Shown piece after piece: positions 49,487-58,852 of a DNA stretch of 64,000 nucleotides (position 1 is its first letter; each line of letters opens with the position of its first letter). The notes beneath the pieces are model-generated. The model had not been told where the DNA came from and ran no database searches. It was given only the letters and a program-made list of their open reading frames with translations. Source of the stretch: Chryseobacterium sp. SORGH_AS_0447 (GTDB lineage Bacteria; Bacteroidota; Bacteroidia; Flavobacteriales; Weeksellaceae). The DNA lies in contig NZ_JAUTAR010000001.1 of NCBI RefSeq assembly GCF_030818695.1, positions 1,792,501 through 1,856,500 of the forward strand, given 5' to 3'. The translations under genes and the position numbers were made by a program.

Positions 49487-50686
49487 TCATTTCGGCAGCT
49501 GAAGGAAAAAGGTGCTTCCTTTTCCTCTGCCCTCGCTTTCCGCCCAGACCCTTCCGTTGTGCATTTCTGCCAGTATTTTAACCGAATACAGACCAAATCC
49601 GTGCGAACGTTCATTGGCGGTGGGTACAGAGGAAAGATTGGAAAATTTTGTAAACAGGAGATCGATTTCGGATCGAAGAATTCCCTGTCCTTTATCTTTT
49701 ACACTGAAAATCACTGAATCTCCATACTCTCTGCATGCCACACTGATCTCTGAACCGGAAGGTGAATATTTCGATGCATTGCTTACGTAATTGGTCAGGA
49801 TATCGATCAACCGGTGCCGGTCAGCTTTAATGCTGCTAATTGTAGAAACATCAACAGTAATATGCTGCTGCTTATTGCTCAGGATCTGTCCCAGATTCGT
49901 GCATATCTCATGTATAACTTCCTTAGGGTTGATGGAGGTGATCTCAAGCTCAATATATTTTTCTTCCGATGCCGCACTGCTCAGCATTTTGCTCAGGTTC
50001 TGTTCGGTAGATCTCGTATTCTCTACAATGGTATTGGCAAGCCGGTAGATGAGGTCTCCTTCCGTAGTTTTTCTCTGGATCTGCTGTGCCGAGATCACAA
50101 TAGAGGTAAGCGGATTGAGAATGTTGTGAACCATGTGGTGCAAACGGTCATTCGCTATTTTGGCGATCCTGCGTTTTGCTTTCATCGATTCCAGTTTATC
50201 CAGAACCACATCGGCAAGTTTTTGCAGTACGGAACGCTGTAATTCGGACACTTCTTCCCTCGGTTTGCTGTCGATAACGCAGACCGTTCCGATATTGTAT
50301 CCGTCTTCAGTCCTTATCGGGGCACTGGCGTAGAAGCGGATGCCTCCATCACATGAAATATAAGGATTCTGCCTGAGATCATCATAGAGATGGGTATCGT
50401 TAATGATTGATAATTCATTCTCATGGATGGCAATTGAGCAGAGGCTGTCTTCACGCAGCACCTGGTTGGTGGGGAAACTGCTCAGATTCGATTTAAAGAA
50501 AACCCTGTCGGAATCCACAAAGTTCACAAAAGCTCCCGGTGCATCAAAAAGTTCTGCGGCAATGGAAGTAATATTGTCAAACGTTCCGTCGGTGCTTGTA
50601 TCTACAATACAATACTGATGAAGCCTTTCAATCCTTTCCTGTTCATTTTCGGGAATAAGCGATGGTTTTGAAAAGTATTTTTTCAT
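49487..50686 (-). CDS. GAF-domain histidine kinase
   Basis: 399 residues, soluble. GAF-type sensor (about 20-165, with YIS and TEDGYNIGTVCVID), a short helix, a dimerisation/phospho-acceptor region with H in HHMVHNILNPLTS (about 185), and HATPase motifs NYVSNASKYSP, DKGQGI and GFGLYSVK. All catalytic pieces are present. It is convergent with the PAS kinase gene, and neither has a regulator next to it. A -7 element TACTTTTG (50703-50710) lies 16 bp upstream of the start. Confidence 0.92.
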   Translation of the reverse strand: MKKYFSKPSLIPENEQERIERLHQYCIVDTSTDGTFDNITSIAAELFDAPGAFVNFVDSDRVFFKSNLSSFPTNQVLREDSLCSIAIHENELSIINDTHLYDDLRQNPYISCDGGIRFYASAPIRTEDGYNIGTVCVIDSKPREEVSELQRSVLQKLADVVLDKLESMKAKRRIAKIANDRLHHMVHNILNPLTSIVISAQQIQRKTTEGDLIYRLANTIVENTRSTEQNLSKMLSSAASEEKYIELEITSINPKEVIHEICTNLGQILSNKQQHITVDVSTISSIKADRHRLIDILTNYVSNASKYSPSGSEISVACREYGDSVIFSVKDKGQGILRSEIDLLFTKFSNLSSVPTANERSHGFGLYSVKILAEMHNGRVWAESEGRGKGSTFFLQLPK

Positions 50687-50702
50687 TATTTATGGATTTC
50701 TT

Positions 50703-50710
50703 CAAAAGTA
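50703..50710 (-). promoter_or_regulatory. -7 element of the GAF kinase gene
   Basis: TACTTTTG on the minus strand, 16 bp before the ATG, fits TAnnTTTG. No clear -33 TTG. Confidence 0.35.
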
Positions 50711-51081
50711 TTAAATTTTATAATATAATTCAGAGATAAAATAAAATAATTTGTACCATGAAGGGATTATTAGAAGTCTTGTAACAATGATAAAGGATTA
50801 TCAGTAAATTATCATGATTCTTATTAACAGTAGAAGGCTGAACGATTGATCTTTCAGGGATTCAATGAAAGCAGGCCACTATTTGCAAAACATCAATAGG
50901 ATCCGCCAAAATATTAAGAGGAGGGATGGCAACCATGATGGCTCTGTCAACTTTTAAGTAGCTGAATTATAAATCCTGTATTAGTAAAAAAATCTAAAAT
51001 ATAATGATCCGGGCGATTTATTTAATTAAATAGAAAGCACGGATCATTTACGATTTATTTAAAAGCAGTTTATAAGAACCG
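50711..51081. other. Intergenic region, nothing recognised
   Basis: About 370 bp between minus-strand genes; no gene, terminator or repeat seen. Confidence 0.45.
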
Positions 51082-51603
51082 CTAGAATAAGGCATTCAGA
51101 ACTTTTCTGCTCTGTTCCATTCCCACACCGAAAACCACATGGGAGCCGAATTCCCAGACCCACCAAGAAGCGGGCATTTCAGAAACTTTTGCCTGCAGGC
51201 CAAGCATCGGCACGGTAGAACCGTGGGTCAATGCCCAGACCGCCACTCCTGCCGCAACACCTTCTCCCATTTTAAAACGTCTGTTTCTGCTCACTAGAAG
51301 CACATAGCTGATACCGATCACTGTGCCTAACGCATAATGAATAATTTTCATACTTAGCAATGTATCATCTTCCGATAGTACTTTATGGGTCGTATTGTAA
51401 TAAACCTCTTTAGACAAAACGGCAGGAGGCATATTCTGCGGATGACCTGTAACATCTGCACCCCGTAAGCGCAGCTGATAAGGTTCCGGCGGAAACAGTT
51501 TTTCACCCAGCTTCTGCAATGGCGGTTCGGCAATCGATTTAATGAGAGAGGCAATAAGGCCTACGGCAATTCCTTTTAAAATATTTTGCGTTAAAGTATT
51601 CAT
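51082..51603 (-). CDS. YagU-type inner membrane protein
   Basis: 173 residues. Hydrophobic segments at about 5-25, 85-105, 115-135 and 148-165. The motifs EPPLQKLGEKLFPPE near the start and HYALGTVIGISYVLL with VWEFGSHVVFGVGMEQ near the end are those of the YagU/DUF1440 family, implicated in acid resistance in Escherichia coli. It follows the amylase-like gene by 48 bp on the same strand and may be in one unit with it. Confidence 0.8.
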   Translation of the reverse strand: MNTLTQNILKGIAVGLIASLIKSIAEPPLQKLGEKLFPPEPYQLRLRGADVTGHPQNMPPAVLSKEVYYNTTHKVLSEDDTLLSMKIIHYALGTVIGISYVLLVSRNRRFKMGEGVAAGVAVWALTHGSTVPMLGLQAKVSEMPASWWVWEFGSHVVFGVGMEQSRKVLNALF

Positions 51604-51651
51604 AAGCTGAAAATATAATGATGATATTGGTGTTTAAATTATTGTTGTGAT

Positions 51652-52977
51652 TTACTGCTCGTGATGCAGAATGACGTATTTCCAAGGATCCATCGTCAGG
51701 ATCATAGTTTCCGGAACTTTCTGCTGATCTCCGGTAAAAAGGTTGGTATAGATTCCCGTATCGAAAGAAGTATCGAACTGTACGGTTACCGGCTTGTTGC
51801 TGAGGTTCATAAAGGCAAGCACTTTATCCCCTTCTTTTTCCCGTACAAAAGAAATGACCTGATCCATCCTGTCATTCACGATTCTTACCATTTCGCCGCC
51901 ATACTTGCCATTCCAAAGCGCCTTGTTTTTATGTTTAAGACTGAAAAGAGTAGTGTACAGCGCTTCGTTTTCAGAATACTTCCAGTCGATAGGGTCTTTT
52001 TCAAAAAATTCCAGGGAGCGGTCCAGGCCTGCTTCCTGACCACTGTAAACAAGCGGCATTCCATCCATCATTACTGTGAAAACCGTCGCGATATTCAGCG
52101 CATCTCTGAAATTAGTATACTGATCGCCCTCCCAGGAATTTTTATCATGGTTGTCGATAAAGTTCAGGCGGATTCCTTCTTTCGGAAAAATAGATACATG
52201 CTCGGCAATATAGGCTTCCGTAAGGATTTTTACACTTCTTTCATTCAGGGCGAGCTGATGGAGGATATTCCATAAGGTCCAGTTGTAGGTAGCGTCGAAT
52301 GCTTTCCGGTGGAGTTCACGGTCCTCAGCTTCGGCAAGCATAAAAACCGGTTTGATGGCGTCGAGCTCTTCCCTTGCATTTTCCCAGAAATCGATTGGGA
52401 CAAAGCTGGCAATATCACAGCGGTATCCGTCGATATCATATTCCCGGATCCAGAATTTCAGGGCCTCCGTCATGTATTTACGCAATTCGGAATGGCTGTA
52501 GTCCAGTTCGATAATATCGTCATAATCTCTCCATCGTGTTGACTGAAAAGTATCTTTCCTTGATTTACGGTACCATTCGGGATGATCTTCGACTATCGTG
52601 TTGTCCCAACTTGTATGGTTGGCTACCCAATCGATGATTACATACATCCCCGCTTCATGGATCGCCTGTATGAGGTTTCGGAAATCTTCTTCGGTGCCGA
52701 ATTCAGGATTAATTCCGAAATAATCCTTTACAGAATAATAACTCCCGAGGTATCCTTTCCGGTGAAGCTTACCGATAGGATGCACCGGCATCAGCCAGAT
52801 AATATCGATTCCCATCTTTTTCAGTCTCGGAAGTTCTCTTTCAACAGCTCTGAATGAACCCTCCTCTGAAAACTGCCGGATATTAAGTTCATAAACTGTT
52901 GCATTCTTTGCCCATTCGGGAAGGATAATTTCTACATACTGTTCCGGCTGGTACCGGGAGTCGGTGTGCTGTTCCAT
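51652..52977 (-). CDS. GH13 alpha-amylase family enzyme
   Basis: 441 residues, no signal peptide, so intracellular. The (beta/alpha)8 motifs are intact: DWVANHTS (about 116-123), DGYRCDIA with nucleophile D188, LAEAEDR with acid/base E216, and FIDNHDK with D278. A C-terminal beta domain follows (about 350-441). The enzyme cleaves or transfers alpha-glucans; the subfamily cannot be fixed by eye. It is upstream of the YagU gene on the same strand, and divergent from a GT32 glycosyltransferase. Confidence 0.93.
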   Translation of the reverse strand: MEQHTDSRYQPEQYVEIILPEWAKNATVYELNIRQFSEEGSFRAVERELPRLKKMGIDIIWLMPVHPIGKLHRKGYLGSYYSVKDYFGINPEFGTEEDFRNLIQAIHEAGMYVIIDWVANHTSWDNTIVEDHPEWYRKSRKDTFQSTRWRDYDDIIELDYSHSELRKYMTEALKFWIREYDIDGYRCDIASFVPIDFWENAREELDAIKPVFMLAEAEDRELHRKAFDATYNWTLWNILHQLALNERSVKILTEAYIAEHVSIFPKEGIRLNFIDNHDKNSWEGDQYTNFRDALNIATVFTVMMDGMPLVYSGQEAGLDRSLEFFEKDPIDWKYSENEALYTTLFSLKHKNKALWNGKYGGEMVRIVNDRMDQVISFVREKEGDKVLAFMNLSNKPVTVQFDTSFDTGIYTNLFTGDQQKVPETMILTMDPWKYVILHHEQ

Positions 52978-53211
52978 AATTATATTGATAAAGAAGCTTG
53001 TGTGATATCATATTTGAAAGAAATAAACGTACCATAGTGAAAGGCCTGGCTGTTTAATTCTCTAAATCATAATCATTTCAAAGTTTATTTTTGGTAAAAA
53101 CTAAAGATGGGGTATATAAATATTCTCCATTTTTACACTAAGGTTTAATTTTTGTAAATGATAAAGAGCGGCATTTTGCCGCTTGACATCAAAATCACTA
53201 AAAAATAATAT

Positions 53212-54024
53212 ATGATACCAAAAAAAATACATTATTGCTGGTTTGGAGGCCACGCAAAACACGAGCTTGCAGAACACTGTATCGAATCCTGGAAGAAGAT
53301 CCATCCCGATTATGAACTGGTTGAATGGAACGAGAGCAATGCGCCCCTGGAAGATAACAATTATGTAAAAGAAGCATTCGAACAGAAAAAATGGGCTTTC
53401 GTATCAGATTATGTAAGATCCAAAGTAATGTTTGAGCACGGCGGAATTTATATGGATACCGATATGGAGCTGAAACTTCCGCTGGATGAATTTCTTAATG
53501 AAAAGGCGGTTTGCGGTTTTGAAGTTAAAGGTGTTCCTTATTCTGCATTCTGGATGGCTGAACCGAAGCATAAGCTTGCAGAGGATTTCGTAGCTTATTA
53601 TGATGCTCAGGACGGCTTCGAGGAACGGATCAATACCGATATCTTTTCCGAAATGCTTGAGAAGGAGTATGGAGCAGACCGTTACAGCGATACCATCCAG
53701 AAACTGAAGCATGACGTAACGCTTTACCCGTCCGTTTATTTCTCACAGGATCTGCCGAAAAATTATGTGAGCCATCATTTCAACGGTTCCTGGTTCGGGG
53801 GTGACGAAGAAAATACGCACAAAAAAATGGTAAATACTTACGGGCTTCTGGAACGGCTGATCAATCAGCCGGATGCGGCAAAATCCATAGAGAGTATCAT
53901 CAATAAACATAAAATTATTGATATCAATAAAGTACTTGACCTCTTCCCTGAAGAAAGCATCCGTGAATATCTTGAAGCGGCTGAAACCAATGATGCGGGA
54001 ACACAGCAGTACGGAAGTATCTAA
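53212..54024 (+). CDS. GT32-like glycosyltransferase
   Basis: 270 residues. IPKKIHYCWFGG at the start and the DXD motif D82-T-D84 in GGIYMDTDMELK are the signature of TcdA/TcdB-like (GT32) glycosyltransferases, here with HPDYELVEWN (about 31-40) and SDYVRSKVMFEHGG. It uses a sugar nucleotide to modify a glycan or lipid. No membrane segment. A terminator follows, so it is a single-gene unit. The acceptor is unknown; the surrounding polysaccharide genes suggest a cell-surface glycan. Confidence 0.9.
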   Translation: MIPKKIHYCWFGGHAKHELAEHCIESWKKIHPDYELVEWNESNAPLEDNNYVKEAFEQKKWAFVSDYVRSKVMFEHGGIYMDTDMELKLPLDEFLNEKAVCGFEVKGVPYSAFWMAEPKHKLAEDFVAYYDAQDGFEERINTDIFSEMLEKEYGADRYSDTIQKLKHDVTLYPSVYFSQDLPKNYVSHHFNGSWFGGDEENTHKKMVNTYGLLERLINQPDAAKSIESIINKHKIIDINKVLDLFPEESIREYLEAAETNDAGTQQYGSI

Positions 54025-54052
54025 ATTAACAATTAAATACTTAAATTAAAAA

Positions 54053-54083
54053 AAACTCCGGAGCAGAAAGCTTCGGAGTTTTG
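54053..54083 (+). terminator. Rho-independent terminator of the GT32 gene
   Basis: aaactccg (54053-54060) and cggagttt (54074-54081) form the stem, with an A-run before and T-run after. Confidence 0.8.
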
Positions 54084-54116
54084 TATATAAGGACTTCCTG
54101 TTAAATAGTTATCAGT

Positions 54117-55331
54117 TCACATCATAATAATATCTGTAACCACAGAAATATTTTTCGGCGATTCCAGAGCTGACAGTTCCTGCCTAAATTCATTCAATGC
54201 TTCGAGGCTTTCATTGTGGATTTCCCGTTCGAGGTTTTCCGGATCCGGGATGTCCCACAACCCGCTGTGATGCCAGATCCCGGGAAAATCCCAGTCAGGA
54301 CGGTCAAGAATCGGGTAAATGCAGCAGCCGTATAAGGGAATCCCATTTTTGATCATGGAGATACATTCCTCGCCAATCATTTTCAGCCAGGTATATCGTT
54401 TGTCTTCCGGGATGCTGGTTTCAGCAATAATAATGGGTCTTCCGTAGCGGATATAAACCTCATCAACCAAGGTGTTCAGACTTTTCCATAAAGGATTAGG
54501 CGGATCTGCATCCCATCACGGAATAGACTGTTGATCATGGATCGTCCACTGATTGTTGGAATAAAAATTCACCCCGATCATATCCAGGTATTCCGGTTTT
54601 CCCCGAAGTTCAGGACATAGGACTCCGGTTAATATATCCAGTACCTGAAACTGCTCCTGATGTTTTTGATGGGCTTTCAGTACTAAAACAGGATCCGAAA
54701 GATCTGCAGCCGAAATATGAATCAGCGGTTCTGTCGGTAAAATCTGTACGGTAGGGTCCACGGCTTTCATCATTTCAATTCCTTCAATATAAGCTTTCAT
54801 CAGCATATACTTTACTTCCCAACCCTGTCCTACAGTATACGGACTCGTTCCTTTCACTTCTCCGCCCAGCCAGGACAGGAAGCTCACTTCATTAATTGGG
54901 GTCACGATAAGTGCACCGTCCGGAACCAGACTCCGGTATTTAATTACAAAAGCACGGCACAGATGGGCAAAACGTCTGGCAAACATAGGGTGGAGCGGTG
55001 TCAGGTCATCCGGAAACCCGAAATGGCAGATGTCCCAGACCACCTGGATCTGATGCCTTTCTGCTTGCATGATGATATCTTCCACCTGCCGCCAGTCGTA
55101 TTCAAAGGGCTTTTTTTCAACGTTACTCCAGCGAATCCCTTCTCTTACGGTTGTGATCTCTATTTCGCGCAGGTTTTCGTAATCTTCGCTGATCAGCTGG
55201 TCATGACCTGTCAGTTCAATAAGGTCGACTCTTTCCCCGAATGCATTCTGATGGTCTGCACATTCAAAACCTGCCATCAGAAAGCTTTGGAAAGGATTAC
55301 CGGGATCAAACGGACTGAACCTGTATTTCAT
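54117..55331 (-). pseudogene. GH1-like glycoside hydrolase interrupted by an in-frame TGA
   Basis: The frame from ATG 55331 is open to TGA at 54516-54518 and then continues in the same frame to the stop at 54117 (404 codons in all). The first part contains the GH1/GH-A pattern TTVREGIRWSNVEKKP, DICHFGFPDD and the acid/base VTPINEVSF. The second part contains the nucleophile IIIAETSIPEDKR. A single base change, for example CGA to TGA, would give the break, so the protein is split before its nucleophile. It overlaps the glf stop by 26 bp and is the last gene of the glycosyltransferase-glf operon. It could be a sequencing error or a genuine nonsense mutation. Confidence 0.8.
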
Positions 55332-56433
55332 GCTCGCTTTCTTTTAAAATTTTACGGAATAATGCCAGGGACTGGGCAACCACCTGATCCATATTATAGT
55401 ATTTATATGTTCCCAGACGCCCGGTAAAATAAACATCAGGCATTTCATCTGCCAGCTTCTTATACTGGTTGTAGATTTCCTGATTTTCTTTTCTCGGAAT
55501 AGGGTAATAGGGATCACCCTCACCGGTCGGATACTCATACACAATGGTGGTCTTGCGATGCACCTGTCCTGTAAGGTGCTTAAATTCTGTAATTCTTGTA
55601 TAAAGATTAGAGGTCGGATAATTTACGGTGCCTGTGTCCTGGTACTGATTCTGGTCTAATGTCTCAAACCGGAAATCGATGGAACGGTACGGCAGTTTCC
55701 CGAACCTGAAATCAAAATAACTGTCGATCGGTCCTGTATAGATCAACTTTTTATGCGGAATCATCCCTACAATATCCCTGAAATTGGTGTTCAGCATAAT
55801 ATGGATATTCGGATGGGAAAGCATTTTTTTAAACATCTCCGTGTATCCGTTCTTGGGCATCGCCTGAAAAGTATCGGTAAAATACCGGTCGTCACTGTTG
55901 GTCCGTGTCGGTACCCTTGCCGTTACCGAAGCGTCCAGTTCCGAAGGATCAAGATCCCATTGTTTTCTGGTGTAGCCACGGAAAAACTTTTCGTACAATT
56001 CTTTTCCTACTGCATTGATGACCACATCTTCAGAAGTGAGAACCGGTTTCCGAACTTCCGCTTTTGAAGCCAGAAAATCCATCACTTCCGATGAAGTGAG
56101 GTTTTTCCCGTATAGCTTATTGATGGTCGTCAGGTTGATCGGAATCGGGACCAGCTGTCCGTCTACACTTCCTAAAACCCGGTGTTCATAGGGTCTCCAG
56201 TCGGTAAATCGTGAAAGGTACCGGAATACTTCTTCGGAATTGGTATGAAAGATGTGCGGACCATATTGATGGATCAATATGCCTTCTTCGTTGTAATAAT
56301 CATAAGCATTTCCGCCAATATGATCGCGTTTGTCGACAATAAGTACCTTTTTCCCCTGGCTGGCCAGGCGTTCGGCGAGTACGGATCCGGCAAATCCGCA
56401 GCCGGTGATCAGATAATCATACATAAATTCCAT
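55306..56433 (-). CDS. glf: UDP-galactopyranose mutase
   Basis: About 375 residues. The FAD-binding start ITGCGFAGSVLAERLA and IVDKRDHIGGNAYDYYNE, FHTNSEEVFRYL, the active-site region TRKQWDLDPSELDASVTARVPTR (R and D for substrate) and YPTGEGDPYYPIPRKEN are those of Glf. It makes UDP-galactofuranose for surface glycans. Start set at ATG 56433 (MEFMYDYLI), which overlaps the upstream glycosyltransferase by 17 bp; the ATG at 56424 is an alternative. The stop overlaps the GH1-like gene start. Confidence 0.95.
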   Translation of the reverse strand: MEFMYDYLITGCGFAGSVLAERLASQGKKVLIVDKRDHIGGNAYDYYNEEGILIHQYGPHIFHTNSEEVFRYLSRFTDWRPYEHRVLGSVDGQLVPIPINLTTINKLYGKNLTSSEVMDFLASKAEVRKPVLTSEDVVINAVGKELYEKFFRGYTRKQWDLDPSELDASVTARVPTRTNSDDRYFTDTFQAMPKNGYTEMFKKMLSHPNIHIMLNTNFRDIVGMIPHKKLIYTGPIDSYFDFRFGKLPYRSIDFRFETLDQNQYQDTGTVNYPTSNLYTRITEFKHLTGQVHRKTTIVYEYPTGEGDPYYPIPRKENQEIYNQYKKLADEMPDVYFTGRLGTYKYYNMDQVVAQSLALFRKILKESEHEIQVQSV

Positions 56434-57514
56434 TGGTTTTTTTAACGGTATCAATTAAGAGGCTCATTTTTCGGAAAGTGTTGTCCCAGGAGTCATCCGC
56501 TAGAAATTCATCTACTTTCATTAGCCATTGCTTACGGGAATCTTTCTGAAGCTCTTCTTCTCCGAAAGCAATAAAGGTATCGGCGTTATCTGCGATATAC
56601 ACCAGGTTCTCATCACCGTATGGCCTTACCACATCCTTGATCGGTGTAGAAATCACCGGGATCCCTGCCGAAAGATATTCCGGCGTCTTGGTAGGGCTGA
56701 TGAATTCCGTTGATTCATTGATGGCAAACAAAACCAGGGCAATATCCCAATGACTGATGTACTGGGGAAGCTCGTCGTATTTTTTAGGACCCAGATAATG
56801 GATATTTTCCGCCTTTGGAAGTTCCGCCGGATCAATCTTCACCACCGGTCCGATAATTACAAAATGCCAGTCGGGTTTTCGGGAAGAAACTTCCTTCAGG
56901 AGTTCAATATCAAACCTTTCGTCAATTACTCCGAAAAAACCGAACCTCGGATGAGGAATATGGCTCTGATCGGGACTGTCGTCTGTTTTTCTCCGGGCTT
57001 TTCCAAAATGAACTTTATCGATGCTGCTCGGGAAAGGGTGGATGTTGTGATGTCTGTCTTTTTTAGCCTGATAAAGCGTATGTCCTCCGGTAAACACCAC
57101 ATCTGCTTTTTTGAAGAGTGCTTCTTCATAAGCCAGCAGCTGCGGAGGGGCAAAACGGAAGGCCGACAGCTCATCCATAGAATCGTAAATGGTAACTTTA
57201 GGAGTAAGGTGTGCGGTATACTCCAGAGCCATTGGTGTATAATACCAGCACAGGTAATCCTGGATATGCTGATCTTTAAGAAATTTGTTGATGATCCTGG
57301 TCATTCGTCCTTTATAATCATCCTGATGATTTTCGATATGAATACTGACGATGGAAATGCCGTCCTGCTCTGTAATCTCGTAGGAATCGGGTCCGGTGTG
57401 AGGTTCTTCAAAATAAAAGACATTATAGTTTCTGGCAAACCGGGTCAATAAATGTTGAGGGCGCTGGAATACAAAATTCCACCGCAGATGGCTGAAGCAT
57501 AAAATATTTTGCAT
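56417..57514 (-). CDS. Glycosyltransferase, GT-B fold
   Basis: 365 residues. WNFVFQRPQHLLTRFARNYNVFYFEEP (about 13-39) and the late ATES segment (IALVLFAINESTEFISPTKTPEYLSAG) give the glycosyltransferase 1-like GT-B fold, with the ESTEF...TPEYLSAGIP motif for the donor nucleotide-sugar. It precedes glf with a short overlap, so it is probably a galactofuranosyl or related transferase that uses the Glf product; this partnership is inferred. First gene of the operon GT-glf-GH1. Confidence 0.9.
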   Translation of the reverse strand: MQNILCFSHLRWNFVFQRPQHLLTRFARNYNVFYFEEPHTGPDSYEITEQDGISIVSIHIENHQDDYKGRMTRIINKFLKDQHIQDYLCWYYTPMALEYTAHLTPKVTIYDSMDELSAFRFAPPQLLAYEEALFKKADVVFTGGHTLYQAKKDRHHNIHPFPSSIDKVHFGKARRKTDDSPDQSHIPHPRFGFFGVIDERFDIELLKEVSSRKPDWHFVIIGPVVKIDPAELPKAENIHYLGPKKYDELPQYISHWDIALVLFAINESTEFISPTKTPEYLSAGIPVISTPIKDVVRPYGDENLVYIADNADTFIAFGEEELQKDSRKQWLMKVDEFLADDSWDNTFRKMSLLIDTVKKTNGIYV

Positions 57515-57874
57515 AAGGTATTTATATTACTATTCATAAAGCTAGTGCTTAAAGAACAGGAAGATCATGACTGCCGTCATAAACTTTGAGGCATAATTCT
57601 TTTATCTATAAGAGCCCTGTGGTATTTATTTCTTCTGAAAAGCTGTTTGATGTACTAATAAAATAACAATAAAAATGTTCTCCGGCGCTGATCGGTGTCA
57701 TAAGATCTTTTCCCATTATTTTTTAAGTTTGAAAAAACGGGGGTTCCACAGGTATTACGGCAGAACCGGTAACGCGGAAATATTTTAAACTTATATTTAA
57801 AAATTTCCAAAACTTATTTGCTGTGACCCCTTATTAAGAAAGCAAGAATTAAAAAAATCACAAAATATATTATT
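57515..57874. other. Divergent intergenic DNA, no gene
   Basis: About 360 bp, with the promoters of the glycosyltransferase operon and the LLM oxidoreductase gene expected but no strong -7 match. No repeat was seen. Confidence 0.45.
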
Positions 57875-58837
57875 ATGAAACCATTAATCGGATACCACTG
57901 TTCCCTGGAAAGATTTACGCCGCAGGAACATCTTAACAATGCTAAAACGGCGTTGGAGCATGGCTTTAAGGGCATTACCTGTTCAGATCATTTTTATCCG
58001 TGGAGTGAAAGGCAGGGGGCTTCCATTGCCTCCTGGCCTTGGCTCGGAAGTGCCATGAATGCGGTAGAGCTGCCGTTTGGTGTGGTGACTTCGCCTACAG
58101 ATCGATGTAATCCCGTACTTATTGCCCAATACATTGCCACATTGGCCTCGATGTATCCCGGCAGGTTTTGGGCAGCTTTCGGAAGCGGACAGCTGCTGAA
58201 TGAGCACATCAGCAATCATCATTGGCCGGTAAAAAGCGAGAGAAACAAAAGGCTGAAGGAAGCCATTACCATTATCAGAAGCCTGCTGAAAGGTGAAACG
58301 GTAACGTTTGAAGGCAAGTTTTTCCAGGTGTACAATACTAAATTATATACTTTACCGTCCGTTCAGCCCAAAATCCTGGTTGCCGCGTTATCCAATGAAT
58401 CGGCTCATGAACTCGCCGGATGCGCGGACGGCATCATCACTGTAATAAAACCCGTGGAAGATCAGAAGGAATTTATTTATGCCTATGAGCAGGGCGGGGG
58501 AGACCGGAATGAAATGCATTTGCAGGCCATTATGTCCTATCATCCGGATCAGCAGCAGGCGGAATATGAAGCCTGGTACAACTGGCGCCACGCCGTTCTC
58601 GGCGGAAACCTGCAGTCTGAAATAAGAACTCCCGAAGACTTCGACAGTGCGGTAGAAAGTATTACGGTAGAGCAGACCAATAAGATCATCCGCGCATCTT
58701 CGGATCCGAAAGAACATCTGGAATGGCTGAAAGAAGACATGAGCCACGGCTTTTCGCAGATCTATATCCAGGATGTATCTAATGATCAGGCTGAAACCAT
58801 CAAAATGTATGGGAAATTGCTGACCCAGCTTTCATGA
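57875..58837 (+). CDS. LLM-class flavin-dependent oxidoreductase
   Basis: 320 residues of the luciferase-like monooxygenase superfamily: GITCSDHFYPWSERQG, WLGSAMNAVELPFGVVTSPTDRCNPVLIAQ and the GSGQLLNEH segment. Most like the TIGR03885 subgroup of non-F420 flavin enzymes. The reaction is unknown; proteins of this group are probable FMN-dependent oxidoreductases. Monocistronic, convergent with the GT14-like gene downstream by 16 bp. Confidence 0.9.
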   Translation: MKPLIGYHCSLERFTPQEHLNNAKTALEHGFKGITCSDHFYPWSERQGASIASWPWLGSAMNAVELPFGVVTSPTDRCNPVLIAQYIATLASMYPGRFWAAFGSGQLLNEHISNHHWPVKSERNKRLKEAITIIRSLLKGETVTFEGKFFQVYNTKLYTLPSVQPKILVAALSNESAHELAGCADGIITVIKPVEDQKEFIYAYEQGGGDRNEMHLQAIMSYHPDQQQAEYEAWYNWRHAVLGGNLQSEIRTPEDFDSAVESITVEQTNKIIRASSDPKEHLEWLKEDMSHGFSQIYIQDVSNDQAETIKMYGKLLTQLS

Positions 58838-58852
58838 TTTTGAGATAAGAAA

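Noticed and set aside
54516..54518. Programmed TGA recoding in the GH1-like gene
   Set aside because: No structural signal or known case; a point mutation or read error is simpler.
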